From Candidatus Hydrogenisulfobacillus filiaventi (GTDB lineage Bacteria; Bacillota; Sulfobacillia; Sulfobacillales; R501): 64,000 bases of DNA. Under the pieces are notes generated by a model. It was given only the letters and a program-made list of their open reading frames with translations, made no database searches and had not been told where the DNA came from. Location: assembly GCA_902809825.1 (NCBI GenBank), contig LR778114.1, forward strand, positions 1,178,001-1,242,000. The letters run 5' to 3'. The translations under genes and the position numbers were made by a program. Below are positions 25,542-34,994 of this stretch, piece after piece (the stretch's first letter is position 1; each line of letters opens with the position of its first letter).

Positions 25542-26938
25542 ATGGCGGGGAGCTTCCGTGGACGGTGGCCGCCCTGGCGCGGGCGGTCCGGGACCGTCGC
25601 CTGCGGGCGGTGGAGGTGGCGGAGGAGACCCTCCGGCGCATTGCACGCCGGGACGGGGGCCATCTCAATGCCTTTCTGGCCGTGGACGCCGGACGGGCCC
25701 GCCGGGAGGCGGCGGCGGTGGACCACCGCCTGGCGGGGGGGACCGCCCTCCCGCTGGCGGGGGTACCGGTCGGGCTGAAGGACCTGTTTGAGACCGCCGG
25801 CGTGCCGACCACAGCCGGGTCGCGCATCCTGGCGGGGTATGTCCCGACCACGGATGCCCGGGTGGTGCAGCAGCTCTCGGAGGCAGGGGCGCTGGTGCGC
25901 ATCGGCAAACTCAACCTGCATGAATTCGCCTACGGGCCCACCGGCACCGTCTCGGCGGCCGGACCGGTCCGCAATCCCCATGACCCCGCCCGCATGGCGG
26001 GGGGATCCAGCAGCGGCTCGGCGGCAGCGGTAGCGGCCGGCATCCTGCCGGCAGCCTTGGGGACCGACACCGGCGGCTCGGTGCGCATCCCGGCCGCCCT
26101 CTGCGGGGTCCTCGGCCTCAAACCCACCTACGATCTGCTGAGCCGGCAGGGGGTCATCCCGCTAGCCTGGTCCCTCGACCATGTGGGCATCCTGGCTGCC
26201 AGCGCCGAGGACCTGGCCCTGGTGCTCCGGGTTCTGGCCGGTCCCGGGGTGGCCGGGACGGTTCCCCCACGCACGGAAGGCCTGCGGGTGGGGCTGCTGA
26301 GCGGGGTCAGCGACGGGGACGGGGTATGGGACGCGGAGGCCCGTGCGGTCTACCTGGAGTCCCTGGGTCGGCTGGAAACCGCCGGGCTGGTGCCGGTGCC
26401 GGTGCCGGCGCCCGGGAGCGCCTGGCCGGTGCTGTTCGACCGCTGGCGGGAGGCCCAGGCCGTGATCCTGGCTGCCGAGGCCGTTACCTATCACCGCCCC
26501 TGGCTGGCTACCCGCGCCGGCGAGTACAGCCCGGAGGTGCGTGAGCGGCTGCTGGCCCGAGCCGGTCTGCCGGCCGTCTATTACCTGGAGGCAGGCCGCG
26601 AGCGGGTGCGGGCACGGGCACTTTGGACCGCCCTGTTTCAGCAGGTGGAGCTGGCGGTGCTGCCGACGGTCCCGGTGCCGGCCCCGGTCCTGGGTGCCCG
26701 GGAGGTGCCCGGGCCGGACGGGCAACCCCGTCCGGTGGTGGCGGCGCTGTTGTACCATACCGCCCCGTTCAACCTGTTGGGCCTGCCCGCCATCAGCCTG
26801 CCGGTGGGACGCACCCCCGGCGGCCTGCCGGTAGGCCTGCAGCTGGTCGCCCCCTGGTGGGAGGAGGCGCGCCTGTTAGCCGTAGCCCGCCGCCTGGAGG
26901 AGGCGGGGGTGGTTCAGGCCCCCTCGCCCCGCTGGTAG
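25538..26938 (+). CDS. Amidase-signature-family amidohydrolase
   Basis: 466 residues. The Ser-cisSer-Lys triad is visible: lysine in PVGLKDLFE, and the two serines in GGSSSGSAAAVAAG and TDTGGSVRIPAALCG. It resembles GatA and general amidases, but there is no gatB next door and the candidate gatC slot holds a 56-residue protein of other sequence, so a tRNA-dependent amidotransferase role is not supported. The substrate is unknown. Coupled to the small gene upstream by ATGA. Its end overlaps the convergent pyrophosphatase gene by 25 bases. Confidence 0.9.
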   Translation: MNGGELPWTVAALARAVRDRRLRAVEVAEETLRRIARRDGGHLNAFLAVDAGRARREAAAVDHRLAGGTALPLAGVPVGLKDLFETAGVPTTAGSRILAGYVPTTDARVVQQLSEAGALVRIGKLNLHEFAYGPTGTVSAAGPVRNPHDPARMAGGSSSGSAAAVAAGILPAALGTDTGGSVRIPAALCGVLGLKPTYDLLSRQGVIPLAWSLDHVGILAASAEDLALVLRVLAGPGVAGTVPPRTEGLRVGLLSGVSDGDGVWDAEARAVYLESLGRLETAGLVPVPVPAPGSAWPVLFDRWREAQAVILAAEAVTYHRPWLATRAGEYSPEVRERLLARAGLPAVYYLEAGRERVRARALWTALFQQVELAVLPTVPVPAPVLGAREVPGPDGQPRPVVAALLYHTAPFNLLGLPAISLPVGRTPGGLPVGLQLVAPWWEEARLLAVARRLEEAGVVQAPSPRW

Positions 26939-27417
26939 CGGGCGATGGCTTCATCCAGGATGCGCCGCCCTTCTTCGCGGTCCCGCCAGTCCCCGATCTG
27001 GGTCTTGACCCCCTGGAGCTCCTTGTAGGTGGCGAAAAAGTGCGCGATCTCCTTCAGGATGTGCGGCGAAACGTCGTTGAGGGTTTCGATATGGTCATAG
27101 CGGGGATCGTCCGCCGCCACCGTCAGCACCTTGTGGTCGACGCCGTTCTCGTCAGCCATCTCCAGCAGGCCCACGATGCGGCCCCGCACCAGGCAGCCGG
27201 GGACGGTGGGCTGACTGATGAGCACCATCATGTCCAGGGGGTCGCCATCCTCGCCCAGGGTGTGCTCGGCAAACCCGTAGTCGACGGGGTAGTGGAACGG
27301 GGAATACAGCACCCGGTCCAGCCGCAGGCGTCCCGTTTCATGATCGATTTCATACTTGTTCTGACTGCCTTGGGGAATTTCCACCACCACGTCCACCAGG
27401 TAACGCGCATCGTCCAT
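26914..27417 (-). CDS. ppa: Inorganic pyrophosphatase, family I
   Basis: 167 residues, close to the bacterial norm. Hallmarks are VVVEIPQGSQNKYEIDHE, LYSPFHYPVDYGFAEHTLGEDGDPLDMMV (the DxDPxD metal site is GEDGDPLD) and KVLTVAADDPRY. Hydrolyses pyrophosphate from biosynthesis in the cytoplasm. The start at 27417 has GAGGAGGCTACGGGACC upstream. An upstream in-frame start lacks a site. Confidence 0.95.
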   Translation of the reverse strand: MDDARYLVDVVVEIPQGSQNKYEIDHETGRLRLDRVLYSPFHYPVDYGFAEHTLGEDGDPLDMMVLISQPTVPGCLVRGRIVGLLEMADENGVDHKVLTVAADDPRYDHIETLNDVSPHILKEIAHFFATYKELQGVKTQIGDWRDREEGRRILDEAIARYQRGEGA

Positions 27418-27605
27418 GGTCCCGTAGCCTCCTCTCAAGGGCGGCCAAGCCGCCTCCGGGGGAATCATAGCGCAATGCCCGTCCCCCTGCACGGCAGGCG
27501 GGGGCGCCCGCCGGGTGAAAATGTGCCGCTGGGCGGCCGGGTGGGATAAGATGGCTAGGACGGCCCCGGCGGGCGGGGGCCCGCCGCGGGCGGGGGAAAG
27601 GCAGG

Positions 27606-28841
27606 TTGACCATCACCGTGCAGCGACGCTGGGCCAATGTCTCCTTGCTGATTGCCCTGCTGGTCTTTGCCCTGGCCCTGGCCTTCCGGCATCTGCCCCT
27701 TTCCGGCTACCTCAAAACCATGGCCCTCGCCGCCCTGGCCGGCGGCATTGCGGACTGGTATGCCATCACGGCCGTCTTCCGGCATCCGCTCGGCATCAAA
27801 TGGCTGCCGCACACCGCCATCATCTCCGCCAACCGCGAACGCATCATCGCTGCCATCGCCTCCCTGGTGGAGCAGGAACTGCTTTCCGTCCGCTATCTGG
27901 AGGACATCCTGAGCCGGGTGGAGCTGGTGCCCATGCTGCTGGCCTGGTTGCGCTCGCCGCCCTCCCCGCATTCGCAGGGGTTGTTGCGGGAACTCCTGGC
28001 CCCCCTGCGGGACAGCCTGGATGCCGCCCGGGTGGGCGAGGGCCTGAAGCGTTTCCTGGAGCCGGCCCTGGAGGAGTTCAATGCGGCCGATGCCCTGGTG
28101 GGCGGGATCCGCTGGCTGATCCAGAGCGGCCGCGATCGGGCCCTCTTCGAGTTCCTGGCCCGCCAGCTGCATGAGGTGCTGGATACCGTGGAGTTCACGG
28201 AGGAGATGGAGGCCCGGCTCAAGGAGCTGATCGAACGCTACACCAAGACCGCGACCCAGAAATTTGTCCTGGGTCTGCTGGAATCCCTCGGCACTGTCGA
28301 CTACCGTGAGCTCAGCCGCACGGTGCGGGAGAGCCTGAAGCAGTGGCTGGCCTCGCCCCAGGCGCTGGAGCAGTTCGAGCTCCTGCTGGTGCGGGTGATG
28401 ATGACCCTGCGCGACGATGGCCGGGTGCGGGAACGGGTGCGGGCCGCACAGACCGCCTTTGTGGGGGCGATCCCCTGGGAGAGCCTGGGCCAGCGGGCTT
28501 TGGCGGCGTTGGAGGCCCAGGGGCCGTTGGACGCCCTCACGGATGCCTGGGGCGAGCTGACCGGCGTGTGGGCAGCGGCGGTGGAGGCGGATCCCAACCG
28601 CCGCCAGAGCATCGAGATGCTGCTCAAGCACACCTTGATTGACGCGCTGCGCCGCTATCATCCCGTCATCGGGCAGCTAGTACGGGACAACCTGGAACGC
28701 ATGAACGAGCAGGAATGGATCGACAAACTGGAATGGTATGTCGGAAGGGACCTGCAATGGATCCGGATCAACGGCGCGGTAGTGGGGGGTCTGGTGGGCC
28801 TGCTGCTGGCGGTGCTGGTGCGGCTCGCGTTCGGATTCTAG
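27606..28841 (+). CDS. DUF445 family membrane-anchored protein
   Basis: 411 residues with hydrophobic helices at the N-terminus (about 10-45) and the C-terminus (about 390-408). The typical DUF445 opening is KTMALAALAGGIADWYAITAVFRHPLG. The centre is long and helical. Family function is unknown, and the two membrane anchors suggest an elongated protein lying along the membrane. TTG at 27606 is used, with GGGGGAAAGG upstream; a GTG at 27618 is an alternative. The 3' end overlaps the convergent YihY gene by 74 bases, so both C-termini are encoded on opposite strands. Confidence 0.85.
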   Translation: MTITVQRRWANVSLLIALLVFALALAFRHLPLSGYLKTMALAALAGGIADWYAITAVFRHPLGIKWLPHTAIISANRERIIAAIASLVEQELLSVRYLEDILSRVELVPMLLAWLRSPPSPHSQGLLRELLAPLRDSLDAARVGEGLKRFLEPALEEFNAADALVGGIRWLIQSGRDRALFEFLARQLHEVLDTVEFTEEMEARLKELIERYTKTATQKFVLGLLESLGTVDYRELSRTVRESLKQWLASPQALEQFELLLVRVMMTLRDDGRVRERVRAAQTAFVGAIPWESLGQRALAALEAQGPLDALTDAWGELTGVWAAAVEADPNRRQSIEMLLKHTLIDALRRYHPVIGQLVRDNLERMNEQEWIDKLEWYVGRDLQWIRINGAVVGGLVGLLLAVLVRLAFGF

Positions 28842-29607
28842 CCGCCCGCAGGGCGGCCGCCTCCGCCCCGGTGAGGATGGCCCAGCCGACGTAATAGAGG
28901 TAGAGCAAGAGGGCGATCACGGTGCCCAACGCACCGTAGAGCCGTTGATAGCGGGGAAAACTGCGGGTCAGGAGGGTCAGCAGCCAGGATCCCCCGAGCC
29001 ATAGGCTCAATGCCACCACGGTGCCGGTCAGCACCGCCCGCCAGGGCGGCGGCCGGTCCGGTCCCCACCGGTACAGCACCGCCAGGGCCGCCGCCAGCCC
29101 GATGGCGCCTACCAGCCAGTGCACCGGCGTCCCCCGCGGGCCCGCCTGCAGCAGGGCTGCCAGCAGCACGGTCAGGCCGGCAAATCCCAGCCCCAGCCCC
29201 AGGGCGACCAGCCGCGTCCGCCAGAAGGAGCGCCGGTAGGGCGGGTGCCAGCCGAAAGCATGGTTGAGGGCGTCCATGAGGGCGTTGACCCCGCCGAACA
29301 CGCCCCAGAGGACCCCCGCCATGCCCAGGGACAGCAGGCCGGGGTGCTCCTGCCGGACCGCCTCCGCCAGACTGTGCAGGACCAGGCGGCGCACAGCCGG
29401 ATTGAGGAGGGTGGTGAACGGCTGCAGGAGCCGGAACAGGGAGGGCAGGTGCAGCAGGCTCAAAAAGGCGGTAATGAGCAGGGCCAGCGGGAACACCGTG
29501 AACAGCAGCCGGTAGGCCAGCGCTGCCGCATAGGCGCCCACATCGTCCGCGGCGGCGTGCCGCCAGAGGGTCCAGAGCACCTGTGCAGGGCGCATCCGCT
29601 GACGCAT
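28768..29607 (-). CDS. YihY/BrkB-family membrane protein
   Basis: 279 residues with six likely membrane helices and the family pattern: DDVGAYAAALAYRLLFTVFPLALLI near the start, FGGVNALMDALNHAF in the middle and YGALGTVIALLLYLYYVGWAILTGAE near the end. Members are of unknown function; the old RNase BN assignment is wrong. The C-terminal tail is basic and proline-rich. AGGAGG lies about ten bases before the ATG. Confidence 0.88.
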   Translation of the reverse strand: MRQRMRPAQVLWTLWRHAAADDVGAYAAALAYRLLFTVFPLALLITAFLSLLHLPSLFRLLQPFTTLLNPAVRRLVLHSLAEAVRQEHPGLLSLGMAGVLWGVFGGVNALMDALNHAFGWHPPYRRSFWRTRLVALGLGLGFAGLTVLLAALLQAGPRGTPVHWLVGAIGLAAALAVLYRWGPDRPPPWRAVLTGTVVALSLWLGGSWLLTLLTRSFPRYQRLYGALGTVIALLLYLYYVGWAILTGAEAAALRAARIRTRAAPAPPAAGPPDPPLPRR

Positions 29608-29717
29608 CCAGGTGTCGCCTCCTTTCCACGCCTTAGCTTACCCGCCCGCCGGCCGGCATGGGCGGCTGCCCCGCCGGCGAGACTAATCCCCGACGAGGAC
29701 GCCGGGGAGGGACCTTC

Positions 29718-30518
29718 ATGGTGGCGGGGGCAGGCATGTTGCACGCGGCGGCCCGGCTGCTGCCGCGGTCGGTGCCGTTGCCGGCCCTGGTGGGGGCGGG
29801 GATGCTGGCCGGCCTCGGGTTCGCCTGGCTGGGCAGCGCGGGGGCGGTGCTGGCCACCCCCCTGCTCATGCTGGGGGTGCCGGCACGCTGGGTCCATCGC
29901 CTGATGGGCCTGCACCTGCTGCTGGTGGTGCTGGGCGGGTTGTCCGGTCTGGTCCGCCGTCCGCGCCTGGCGTTGCCTTGGCATCTGCTGCGCCGGTTCC
30001 TGCTGCCGGCCCTGGCCGCCCTGGCAGGCGCAGCCTGGCTGGGCCCCCGCCTGGGGGGCCGCTGGCTGTGGGGGGTACTGGCAGCAGCGTTGGTCTGGCA
30101 GGCGGTAGCCCTATGGCGGCCCGGAAGGCCGAGCCGCCACCCGGGCCTGCGTGCCGCCCTGGTAGGGGGGCTGATGGGGCTGGCCGGCGCGGGAGCCGGG
30201 CTGTTTGTGCCGCCCGCCCTGGCGGCGATGGGGCCGGAGCTGCCGGTGCCCGTGCTGGCACGGGGCTCGCTGGTCATCACCGCCCTGCTGGCGGGCGGCA
30301 GTGCGGGGGCGTATGTCCTGCACGGCTGGATCCGGTGGCGGGCGGCCCTCTGGCTGCTGGCGGCCTCGGGGGTCGGGAGCGCCCTGGGCGGCCGGCTGGA
30401 GGGACGGGGCCGCCTGCGCCGGTTGCAGGAACCGGCGGTCTACCGGCGGCTGGTGGGCTGGTTATGTCTGGCCGCGGGCGTGATGGCCGCCTTGCGCGGG
30501 CTGGGAGCCTGGCGCTAG
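29718..30518 (+). CDS. TSUP (TauE/SafE-like) membrane permease, divergent
   Basis: 266 residues, about eight hydrophobic helices, in two similar halves: GAGMLAGLGFAWLGSAGAVLATPLLM and GGLMGLAGAGAGLFVPPALA. This is the TSUP plan, but the GGGG loops of the typical family are reduced. The substrate is not predictable. GGGGAGGGACC supports the start at 29718. Its end overlaps the convergent glycosyltransferase by four bases. Confidence 0.7.
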   Translation: MVAGAGMLHAAARLLPRSVPLPALVGAGMLAGLGFAWLGSAGAVLATPLLMLGVPARWVHRLMGLHLLLVVLGGLSGLVRRPRLALPWHLLRRFLLPALAALAGAAWLGPRLGGRWLWGVLAAALVWQAVALWRPGRPSRHPGLRAALVGGLMGLAGAGAGLFVPPALAAMGPELPVPVLARGSLVITALLAGGSAGAYVLHGWIRWRAALWLLAASGVGSALGGRLEGRGRLRRLQEPAVYRRLVGWLCLAAGVMAALRGLGAWR

Positions 30519-31771
30519 GCCACCCAATGAGCGGTGGCGTAAAGGGTGATGAGCAGCACCGCCAGGGGCAGCGCGCTCAGGAAATAGACGCGGCGGGCCA
30601 GGCGGCTGCGCACCAGCAGCAGGCCCAGGGCGGGGAAGAGGGGAAAGACCTCCAGGGCCAGACGCGGCATCGACATGAGGGGGGTGCCGTAAGCGGGGTA
30701 GCTCAACGGCACCGCCAGGGCCAGCCAGGCGTAGGACAGGAGGTAACCGGGCAGCCGGCGCCGGAGGGTGGCCCAGATCAGGATCCCCAGCACCGCCAGG
30801 GCGAACAGCAGGTTATAGACGTTGCTGGGACCCAGGGAGGGCGATCCGGGCGCGAACAGCGCCCCGGGGGAGATGGCCTGGCCCAGGTTCTCCCAGGCGT
30901 GGACGGCCGCCCGCCAGAGGGTCACGCCAAAAAAGGCCAGATGCCGGCCCCAGTTGGACTGGGCATGGTCGAACACCAGCGGGTCGCCGAACAAGGGGGT
31001 CAGGTAGGCCATGTAGGCCAGCAGGCCGCCGGGGACCAGGGCCAGAAAGGCGTAGCGCCGCGGCCGCCAGCCCTCCTGGACCCAGGCAACCCAGGCCAGG
31101 GGCACCACCAGCAGCACCCCGTAGGTGCTGACCAGTCCGGCCAGGGCTGCTGCCAGGCCGGCCGGCCAGTAACGGCGGCGCCGGGCCAGGTACAGGCTGC
31201 CGGCGGCCAGGGCCAGGAAGAGCGATTCCGAGTATGCCGCGGTCAGGTAGAAGCTGGTGGGAAAGGCGGCCAGGGCCAGGAGGGTGTACCAGCCTACCCG
31301 CTCCCCGAATTCCAGGCTGGCCAGGCGGTAGAGGATCCAGTAGGCGGCTGCAGCCGCCACCAGCGCCGCCAGCACCGCCGAGAGGGCGGTCCCGCCGAAC
31401 AGGTCGATGGTCAGCGGATAGAGCGGAAAGAAGGCGGTCGCGGTGGCGCGGCCGGCATAGCCCTGCTGGGCGATGGAGAGGTACCACAGGCCGTCCCAGT
31501 GGGTCCAGAGCCCTACCAGGGCCCGGAACAGCAGGCTGCCCTGGGGGGGCAGGGTCCCCGGCGGAGACTCCACCCAGGCGTGGGGCAGATAGATGTACGC
31601 CAGGCTGCCGACCTCCATGGTCAGGATCCGGACCAGCAGGACCAGCCCCAGCACCTGCCACGAGCGGGGCCGGGCAACCGGGAGCCGGACCGGCACGGCG
31701 GAGGTCCGGGGCGGCGGCGCAGCCCCCGTCCGCTCCCCAAGCGACGGTTCCATGCCTGCGTCTCTTGCCAT
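30515..31771 (-). CDS. PIG-V-like polytopic mannosyltransferase
   Basis: 418 residues with roughly ten membrane helices. The motifs HWDGLWYLSIAQQGY, FFPLYPL and AYSESLFLAL match the bacterial relatives of PIG-V and other polyprenol-sugar-dependent glycosyltransferases (GT-C fold; the acidic residue in HWDG is the likely catalytic aspartate). It would move a sugar from a lipid carrier to an acceptor on the outer face of the membrane. The start lies one base after the stop of the LCP-like gene, so the two form an operon. Confidence 0.8.
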   Translation of the reverse strand: MARDAGMEPSLGERTGAAPPPRTSAVPVRLPVARPRSWQVLGLVLLVRILTMEVGSLAYIYLPHAWVESPPGTLPPQGSLLFRALVGLWTHWDGLWYLSIAQQGYAGRATATAFFPLYPLTIDLFGGTALSAVLAALVAAAAAYWILYRLASLEFGERVGWYTLLALAAFPTSFYLTAAYSESLFLALAAGSLYLARRRRYWPAGLAAALAGLVSTYGVLLVVPLAWVAWVQEGWRPRRYAFLALVPGGLLAYMAYLTPLFGDPLVFDHAQSNWGRHLAFFGVTLWRAAVHAWENLGQAISPGALFAPGSPSLGPSNVYNLLFALAVLGILIWATLRRRLPGYLLSYAWLALAVPLSYPAYGTPLMSMPRLALEVFPLFPALGLLLVRSRLARRVYFLSALPLAVLLITLYATAHWVA

Positions 31772-31772
31772 G

Positions 31773-32506
31773 TCAGTGAACCTCTTTCCGTAGCGTGGCC
31801 AGCGGTTCCAGCTGCAACTGGCCGCCGCGGATGAAATTGCCCAACTGGAAGAGCTGGTAGCCGCTCAGATTGGTGTCCGCATTCTTCACCACCGGCCACA
31901 ACGGGCCGACCGCCTGGCTGCTGAGCTGGGGCAGACCGGCGATGATGGCGTCGAGCAGCGCCAGCTCCTGACGGGGATGCAACGGGCCGGAGGGGTAGCC
32001 GAAGGTAGTCAGGGCGGCATCGGGGAGGCGGAGGGGGACCAGGCGGGGTCATCCTCGTAGAGGGTGGAGAGAACCGCATTCAAGCCGGCCAGGTCATCGA
32101 AGAAATAGTAGCGCACCGGCACCCCGGTAGCCGCCGCGATGTCCGCCTGCACCTCCGCCGGGGTCTGGGCTTGGGACACTGCCAGCCACAGGGGCTGCAG
32201 CCCCGTGGGCGTGTTCACCGGCAATTGGGGCGGCAAGGGCACCACGTCCAGGGTGCGGCTCCGGGGATGCAGGTCGGCGATGAACCCGATGAATCCCGGG
32301 GCCTGGGGGGTGCCGGTGATGGCCACCACCACCCGGGCCGGGGGACGGTCATTGGGCACGATGGTGGAACGGACGGCGGCAGGCATCCGGGCATGGTAGC
32401 GGAGTGAGACTCCCACGGCCACCGCTCCGGCCAGAGCCAGTCCACCGAGCAGCCACCAGCCGCTGCGCGAGAAGCCTGCCGCCTCCTGCCGCCGCTGAAC
32501 ACCCAA
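31773..32506 (-). pseudogene. LytR/CpsA/Psr-like (LCP) protein, one frameshift
   Basis: A membrane anchor (SGWWLLGGLALAGAVAVGVSL) is followed by an LCP-like domain: ARVVVAITG, RSRTLDVVPLPPQLPV and ATGVPVRYYFFDDLAGLNAVL. The arginines that bind the polyprenyl pyrophosphate in true LCP enzymes are not evident. The frame breaks at about 32045-32055. One extra C in GAC CCC GC(C)C TGG would continue it as DPALVPLRLPDAALTTFGYP and into the downstream frame ending at 31773. TTG at 32506 with GAGGAGG upstream is the likely start. Either a recent mutation or a homopolymer error. Confidence 0.7.
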
Positions 32507-32621
32507 TCCTGCAGGCCTCCTCGCTTCCAGGCACAACCGCCGGTGATCCCGTGACCGGACCGCCGATTACGTATGATACCATAGCCTTCGATATGCCCGG
32601 TGGCAAGGGGAGGCGGGGCGC

Positions 32622-33278
32622 ATGTGCGGGCGGTACACGTTGACCCTGCCGGTGGACCGGCTGCCTGCCCTGTGGCCGGGGCAGGCCTGGGAATGGGCGG
32701 GGGAGGCGGCGGCCTGGACCCCCCGCTACAACATCAGCCCCGGGGAACGGGTCCTGACGGTGGTCGCCCGCGGGGAAGCCGCCCGGGCCGGTCTCATGCG
32801 CTGGGGCCTGGAGCTGCCGGCACGGCCGGGGCAGCGCCTCATCAACCTGCGGTGGGAAAGCCTGGCGGGACGGCCCGGATTCCGCGACCTGGCGCGCCGC
32901 GGGCGCTGCCTGCTGCCCGCGGACGGCTTTTACGAGTGGAGCCCGCCGGCAAACGGACGGCTGCCCTTCCGGTGCGTGCCCCGGGAGGGGCCGGTGCTCT
33001 GGCTGGCGGGGGTGTACCGGATTCTGGCGGACGGCCCGGCGGTGGCCATTGTCACGGTGCCCGCGGTGGAACCCGTGGCGGCGGTGCATGCCCGGATGCC
33101 GCTGGCTCTGGAGGGGGCGGGGCTGAAACATTGGCTGGATCCGGCCTGGGAGCCCCGGCAGGCCGGGGAGACGCTGCCCTTCGCTACGCCTCCCCTCTCC
33201 TGCTATCGGGTTTCCTCCCGGGTCAACCGTGCCGGCGTGGAGGATCCCGGGCTCATCCGCCCCTGGGAAGCCTCCTAG
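32622..33278 (+). CDS. SRAP (YedK/HMCES) abasic-site DNA-protein crosslinker
   Basis: 218 residues. The catalytic Cys2 is in MCGRYTL, followed by YNISPGE (active-site Asn), DGFYEWS (Glu) and AVHARMPLAL (His). The family covalently traps abasic sites in single-stranded DNA and protects them from error-prone repair. The usual INARAET motif reads INLRWES, a mild departure. GGGAGGCGGGGCGC precedes the ATG. The end overlaps the convergent response-regulator gene by four bases. Confidence 0.93.
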   Translation: MCGRYTLTLPVDRLPALWPGQAWEWAGEAAAWTPRYNISPGERVLTVVARGEAARAGLMRWGLELPARPGQRLINLRWESLAGRPGFRDLARRGRCLLPADGFYEWSPPANGRLPFRCVPREGPVLWLAGVYRILADGPAVAIVTVPAVEPVAAVHARMPLALEGAGLKHWLDPAWEPRQAGETLPFATPPLSCYRVSSRVNRAGVEDPGLIRPWEAS

Positions 33279-33928
33279 GCCTTCTCGTGGCGGGCCAGGA
33301 ACGCCGCCGCCTCCGAGCGCCGGGAGAGACCCAGCTTGGAGAGGATGTTGCTGACATAGTGCTTGACCGTCTTGTCGCTCAGGAAGACGATCTCGCCGAT
33401 TTCCTTGTTGGTCTTGCCCTCGGCAATCAGCTCCAGGATGCGGCGCTCCTGGCTGGTCAGGGTGTCGAGGGGGTTCTCCTTGGCGTTGACGTTCGCGTGC
33501 CGGATCCGGCTCAGGACCTTCTCGGCCACCCCGGGGTCCAGCAGGGACCCGCCGCTGGCCACGGTGCGGATGGCATCGATCACGGCCCGGCCCCGGGTCT
33601 CCTTCAGGAGGTAGCCGGCGGCGCCCGCCAACAGGGACTGGAAGAGCACGTCATCGTCGCCGAAGGAAGTCAGCATAATGACGCTCACATCGGGATCCTC
33701 GGCCTTAACCTGCCGGCAGACCTCGATTCCGCTCTGGTCCGGCAACCGGATATCCAGGATGGCGACATCGGTACGGCCGGGAATGAGCCGGAGGGCCTCC
33801 TGGGCCGTGGCCGCCTCGCCCACGAACTCCATATCCGGCTGCCGTTCGATCATGCTGCGCAGGCCCACGCGCACCACCTCGTGGTCGTCCACAATGGCGA
33901 CGCGGATCTTCTTGCCCTCTTCGCTCAT
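33275..33928 (-). CDS. NarL/FixJ response regulator, DevR/DosR-like
   Basis: 217 residues. The receiver domain has VDDHEV near residue 13, the phosphorylated aspartate in AILDIRLPDQ, and the conserved lysine in YLLKET. The C-terminal LuxR HTH reads TSQERRILELIAEGKTNKEI, then DKTVKHYVSNILSKLG; the wording is close to DevR/DosR regulators of hypoxia and redox responses. No kinase is adjacent. The GAF kinases at 19087 and 44000 are of the matching class. Given the cytochrome bd and nirK/nos genes nearby, respiratory control is plausible. Confidence 0.92.
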   Translation of the reverse strand: MSEEGKKIRVAIVDDHEVVRVGLRSMIERQPDMEFVGEAATAQEALRLIPGRTDVAILDIRLPDQSGIEVCRQVKAEDPDVSVIMLTSFGDDDVLFQSLLAGAAGYLLKETRGRAVIDAIRTVASGGSLLDPGVAEKVLSRIRHANVNAKENPLDTLTSQERRILELIAEGKTNKEIGEIVFLSDKTVKHYVSNILSKLGLSRRSEAAAFLARHEKA

Positions 33929-34017
33929 GACCTCGCCCTCGCTTTCTTGCGACCCGGTCCCAAGGCGGTCCCGGACCCTGAACTGTTCCCGGCCGTCCTG
34001 CGCTAGTTTACGGCGGA

Positions 34018-34047
34018 TCCTTACGGACCCCGCTGAACCCCTGTCAA
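34018..34047 (-). promoter_or_regulatory. Promoter of the response-regulator gene
   Basis: On the minus strand a perfect TTGACA (34047-34042) is followed by an 18-base spacer and TAAGGA (34023-34018). The leader is ~80 bases and contains GGTCC-rich near-repeats (about 33955-33980) that could be a binding site. Confidence 0.5.
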
Positions 34048-34091
34048 GACCGCCCGCTTCTTAAGACATCATACCGCAGGCCCGGATGGGA

Positions 34092-34994
34092 TCAATGTGT
34101 AGGGTGTGCCTGCAGGACCAGTTCCACCAGTTCCGCGACCCAGGATCGGTAACCGTCCCCGAACAGCCACCAGTGCACCAGGGCATGGTACAACTGGTAG
34201 GCCGGCCGCAGCCAGGTCCGGTAATCCGGCGGCAACGGCCGCAGGGCCCGGTAGGCTTCATAGAAGGCGGCCGGGAAGCCCCCGAAACATTCGCTGAACG
34301 CCAGCTCGGATACCGGGTCCCCCCACAGGACCGCCGGGTCGATCAGGTAGGGGCGGCAACGCCCGTCGGGTCCCCGGCCCGGCAGCCAGTTGCCGGACCA
34401 GAGGTCGCCATGCAGCAGGGCAGGCACCGGCGAAGGCAGGCGCCGGGCCAGCACCTCCCGGGCCGCCTGCAGGCGGTCGAGCAGCGCTGCCGGCGCTCCC
34501 CGGGCGGCAAGGGCGGTGACCAGGGGATCCAGGCGTTCCCGGACATAGAACAGGCCCGCCTGCTCGTAGGAAGGTGTGGGGCCGCTCAGCACCCCCACCG
34601 CGTTGCCGAACGGCAACCCGTAGGCGGGTGCAGGCAGGGCATGCAAGGCGGCCAGGTCCTCCCCTAGGGTGCGGGCCAGGGCGCCCCCGGCCGGGCAGCC
34701 GGCCGGCTCGATCCAGTCCATCACCAGCCCGTCGGGCATGGCGGCCACCACCGCGGGGACCGCCACCGTCCCGGTGGCGGCCAGCGCCTCCAGCCCCCGC
34801 CGTTCCACCTCCGCCTTCGCCGCGGCCCGGCGTCCGTTATAGACCTTGGCCAGGGCCAGAGGCCGCCCCCGCGCGTCCTCGAGGCGCAGCAGCTCCGCCT
34901 CCCGGGCCTGACGGTACGGCCGGCAACGCCAGCCTTTCCGGCCGTCCGGATCCACCGCCGCCAGCGCCCGGGCGCAGGGCCCGTGCCCGCTCAC
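34092..34994 (-). CDS. Fructosamine/ketosamine-3-kinase family protein
   Basis: 300 residues of the aminoglycoside-phosphotransferase-like fold. The catalytic loop is LLHGDLWSGNW and the metal loop LIDPAVLWGDPVSELAFSECF. GFPAAFYEAYRAL completes the family pattern. These kinases phosphorylate ketosamines on glycated proteins so that they fall off spontaneously; bacterial members mostly prefer ribulosamines and erythrulosamines. It overlaps the upstream phosphatase gene by four bases (ATGA). Such a phosphatase can supply the substrate by dephosphorylating ribulosamine-5-phosphates, which supports a joint protein-deglycation role. Confidence 0.88.
   Translation of the reverse strand: MSGHGPCARALAAVDPDGRKGWRCRPYRQAREAELLRLEDARGRPLALAKVYNGRRAAAKAEVERRGLEALAATGTVAVPAVVAAMPDGLVMDWIEPAGCPAGGALARTLGEDLAALHALPAPAYGLPFGNAVGVLSGPTPSYEQAGLFYVRERLDPLVTALAARGAPAALLDRLQAAREVLARRLPSPVPALLHGDLWSGNWLPGRGPDGRCRPYLIDPAVLWGDPVSELAFSECFGGFPAAFYEAYRALRPLPPDYRTWLRPAYQLYHALVHWWLFGDGYRSWVAELVELVLQAHPTH

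Noticed and set aside
25193-25981. N-terminal extension of aconitase by about 260 residues
   Set aside because: The extension is proline/arginine-rich, antisense to the amidase gene, and a GTG with a well-placed GAGGTGA lies at 25192.
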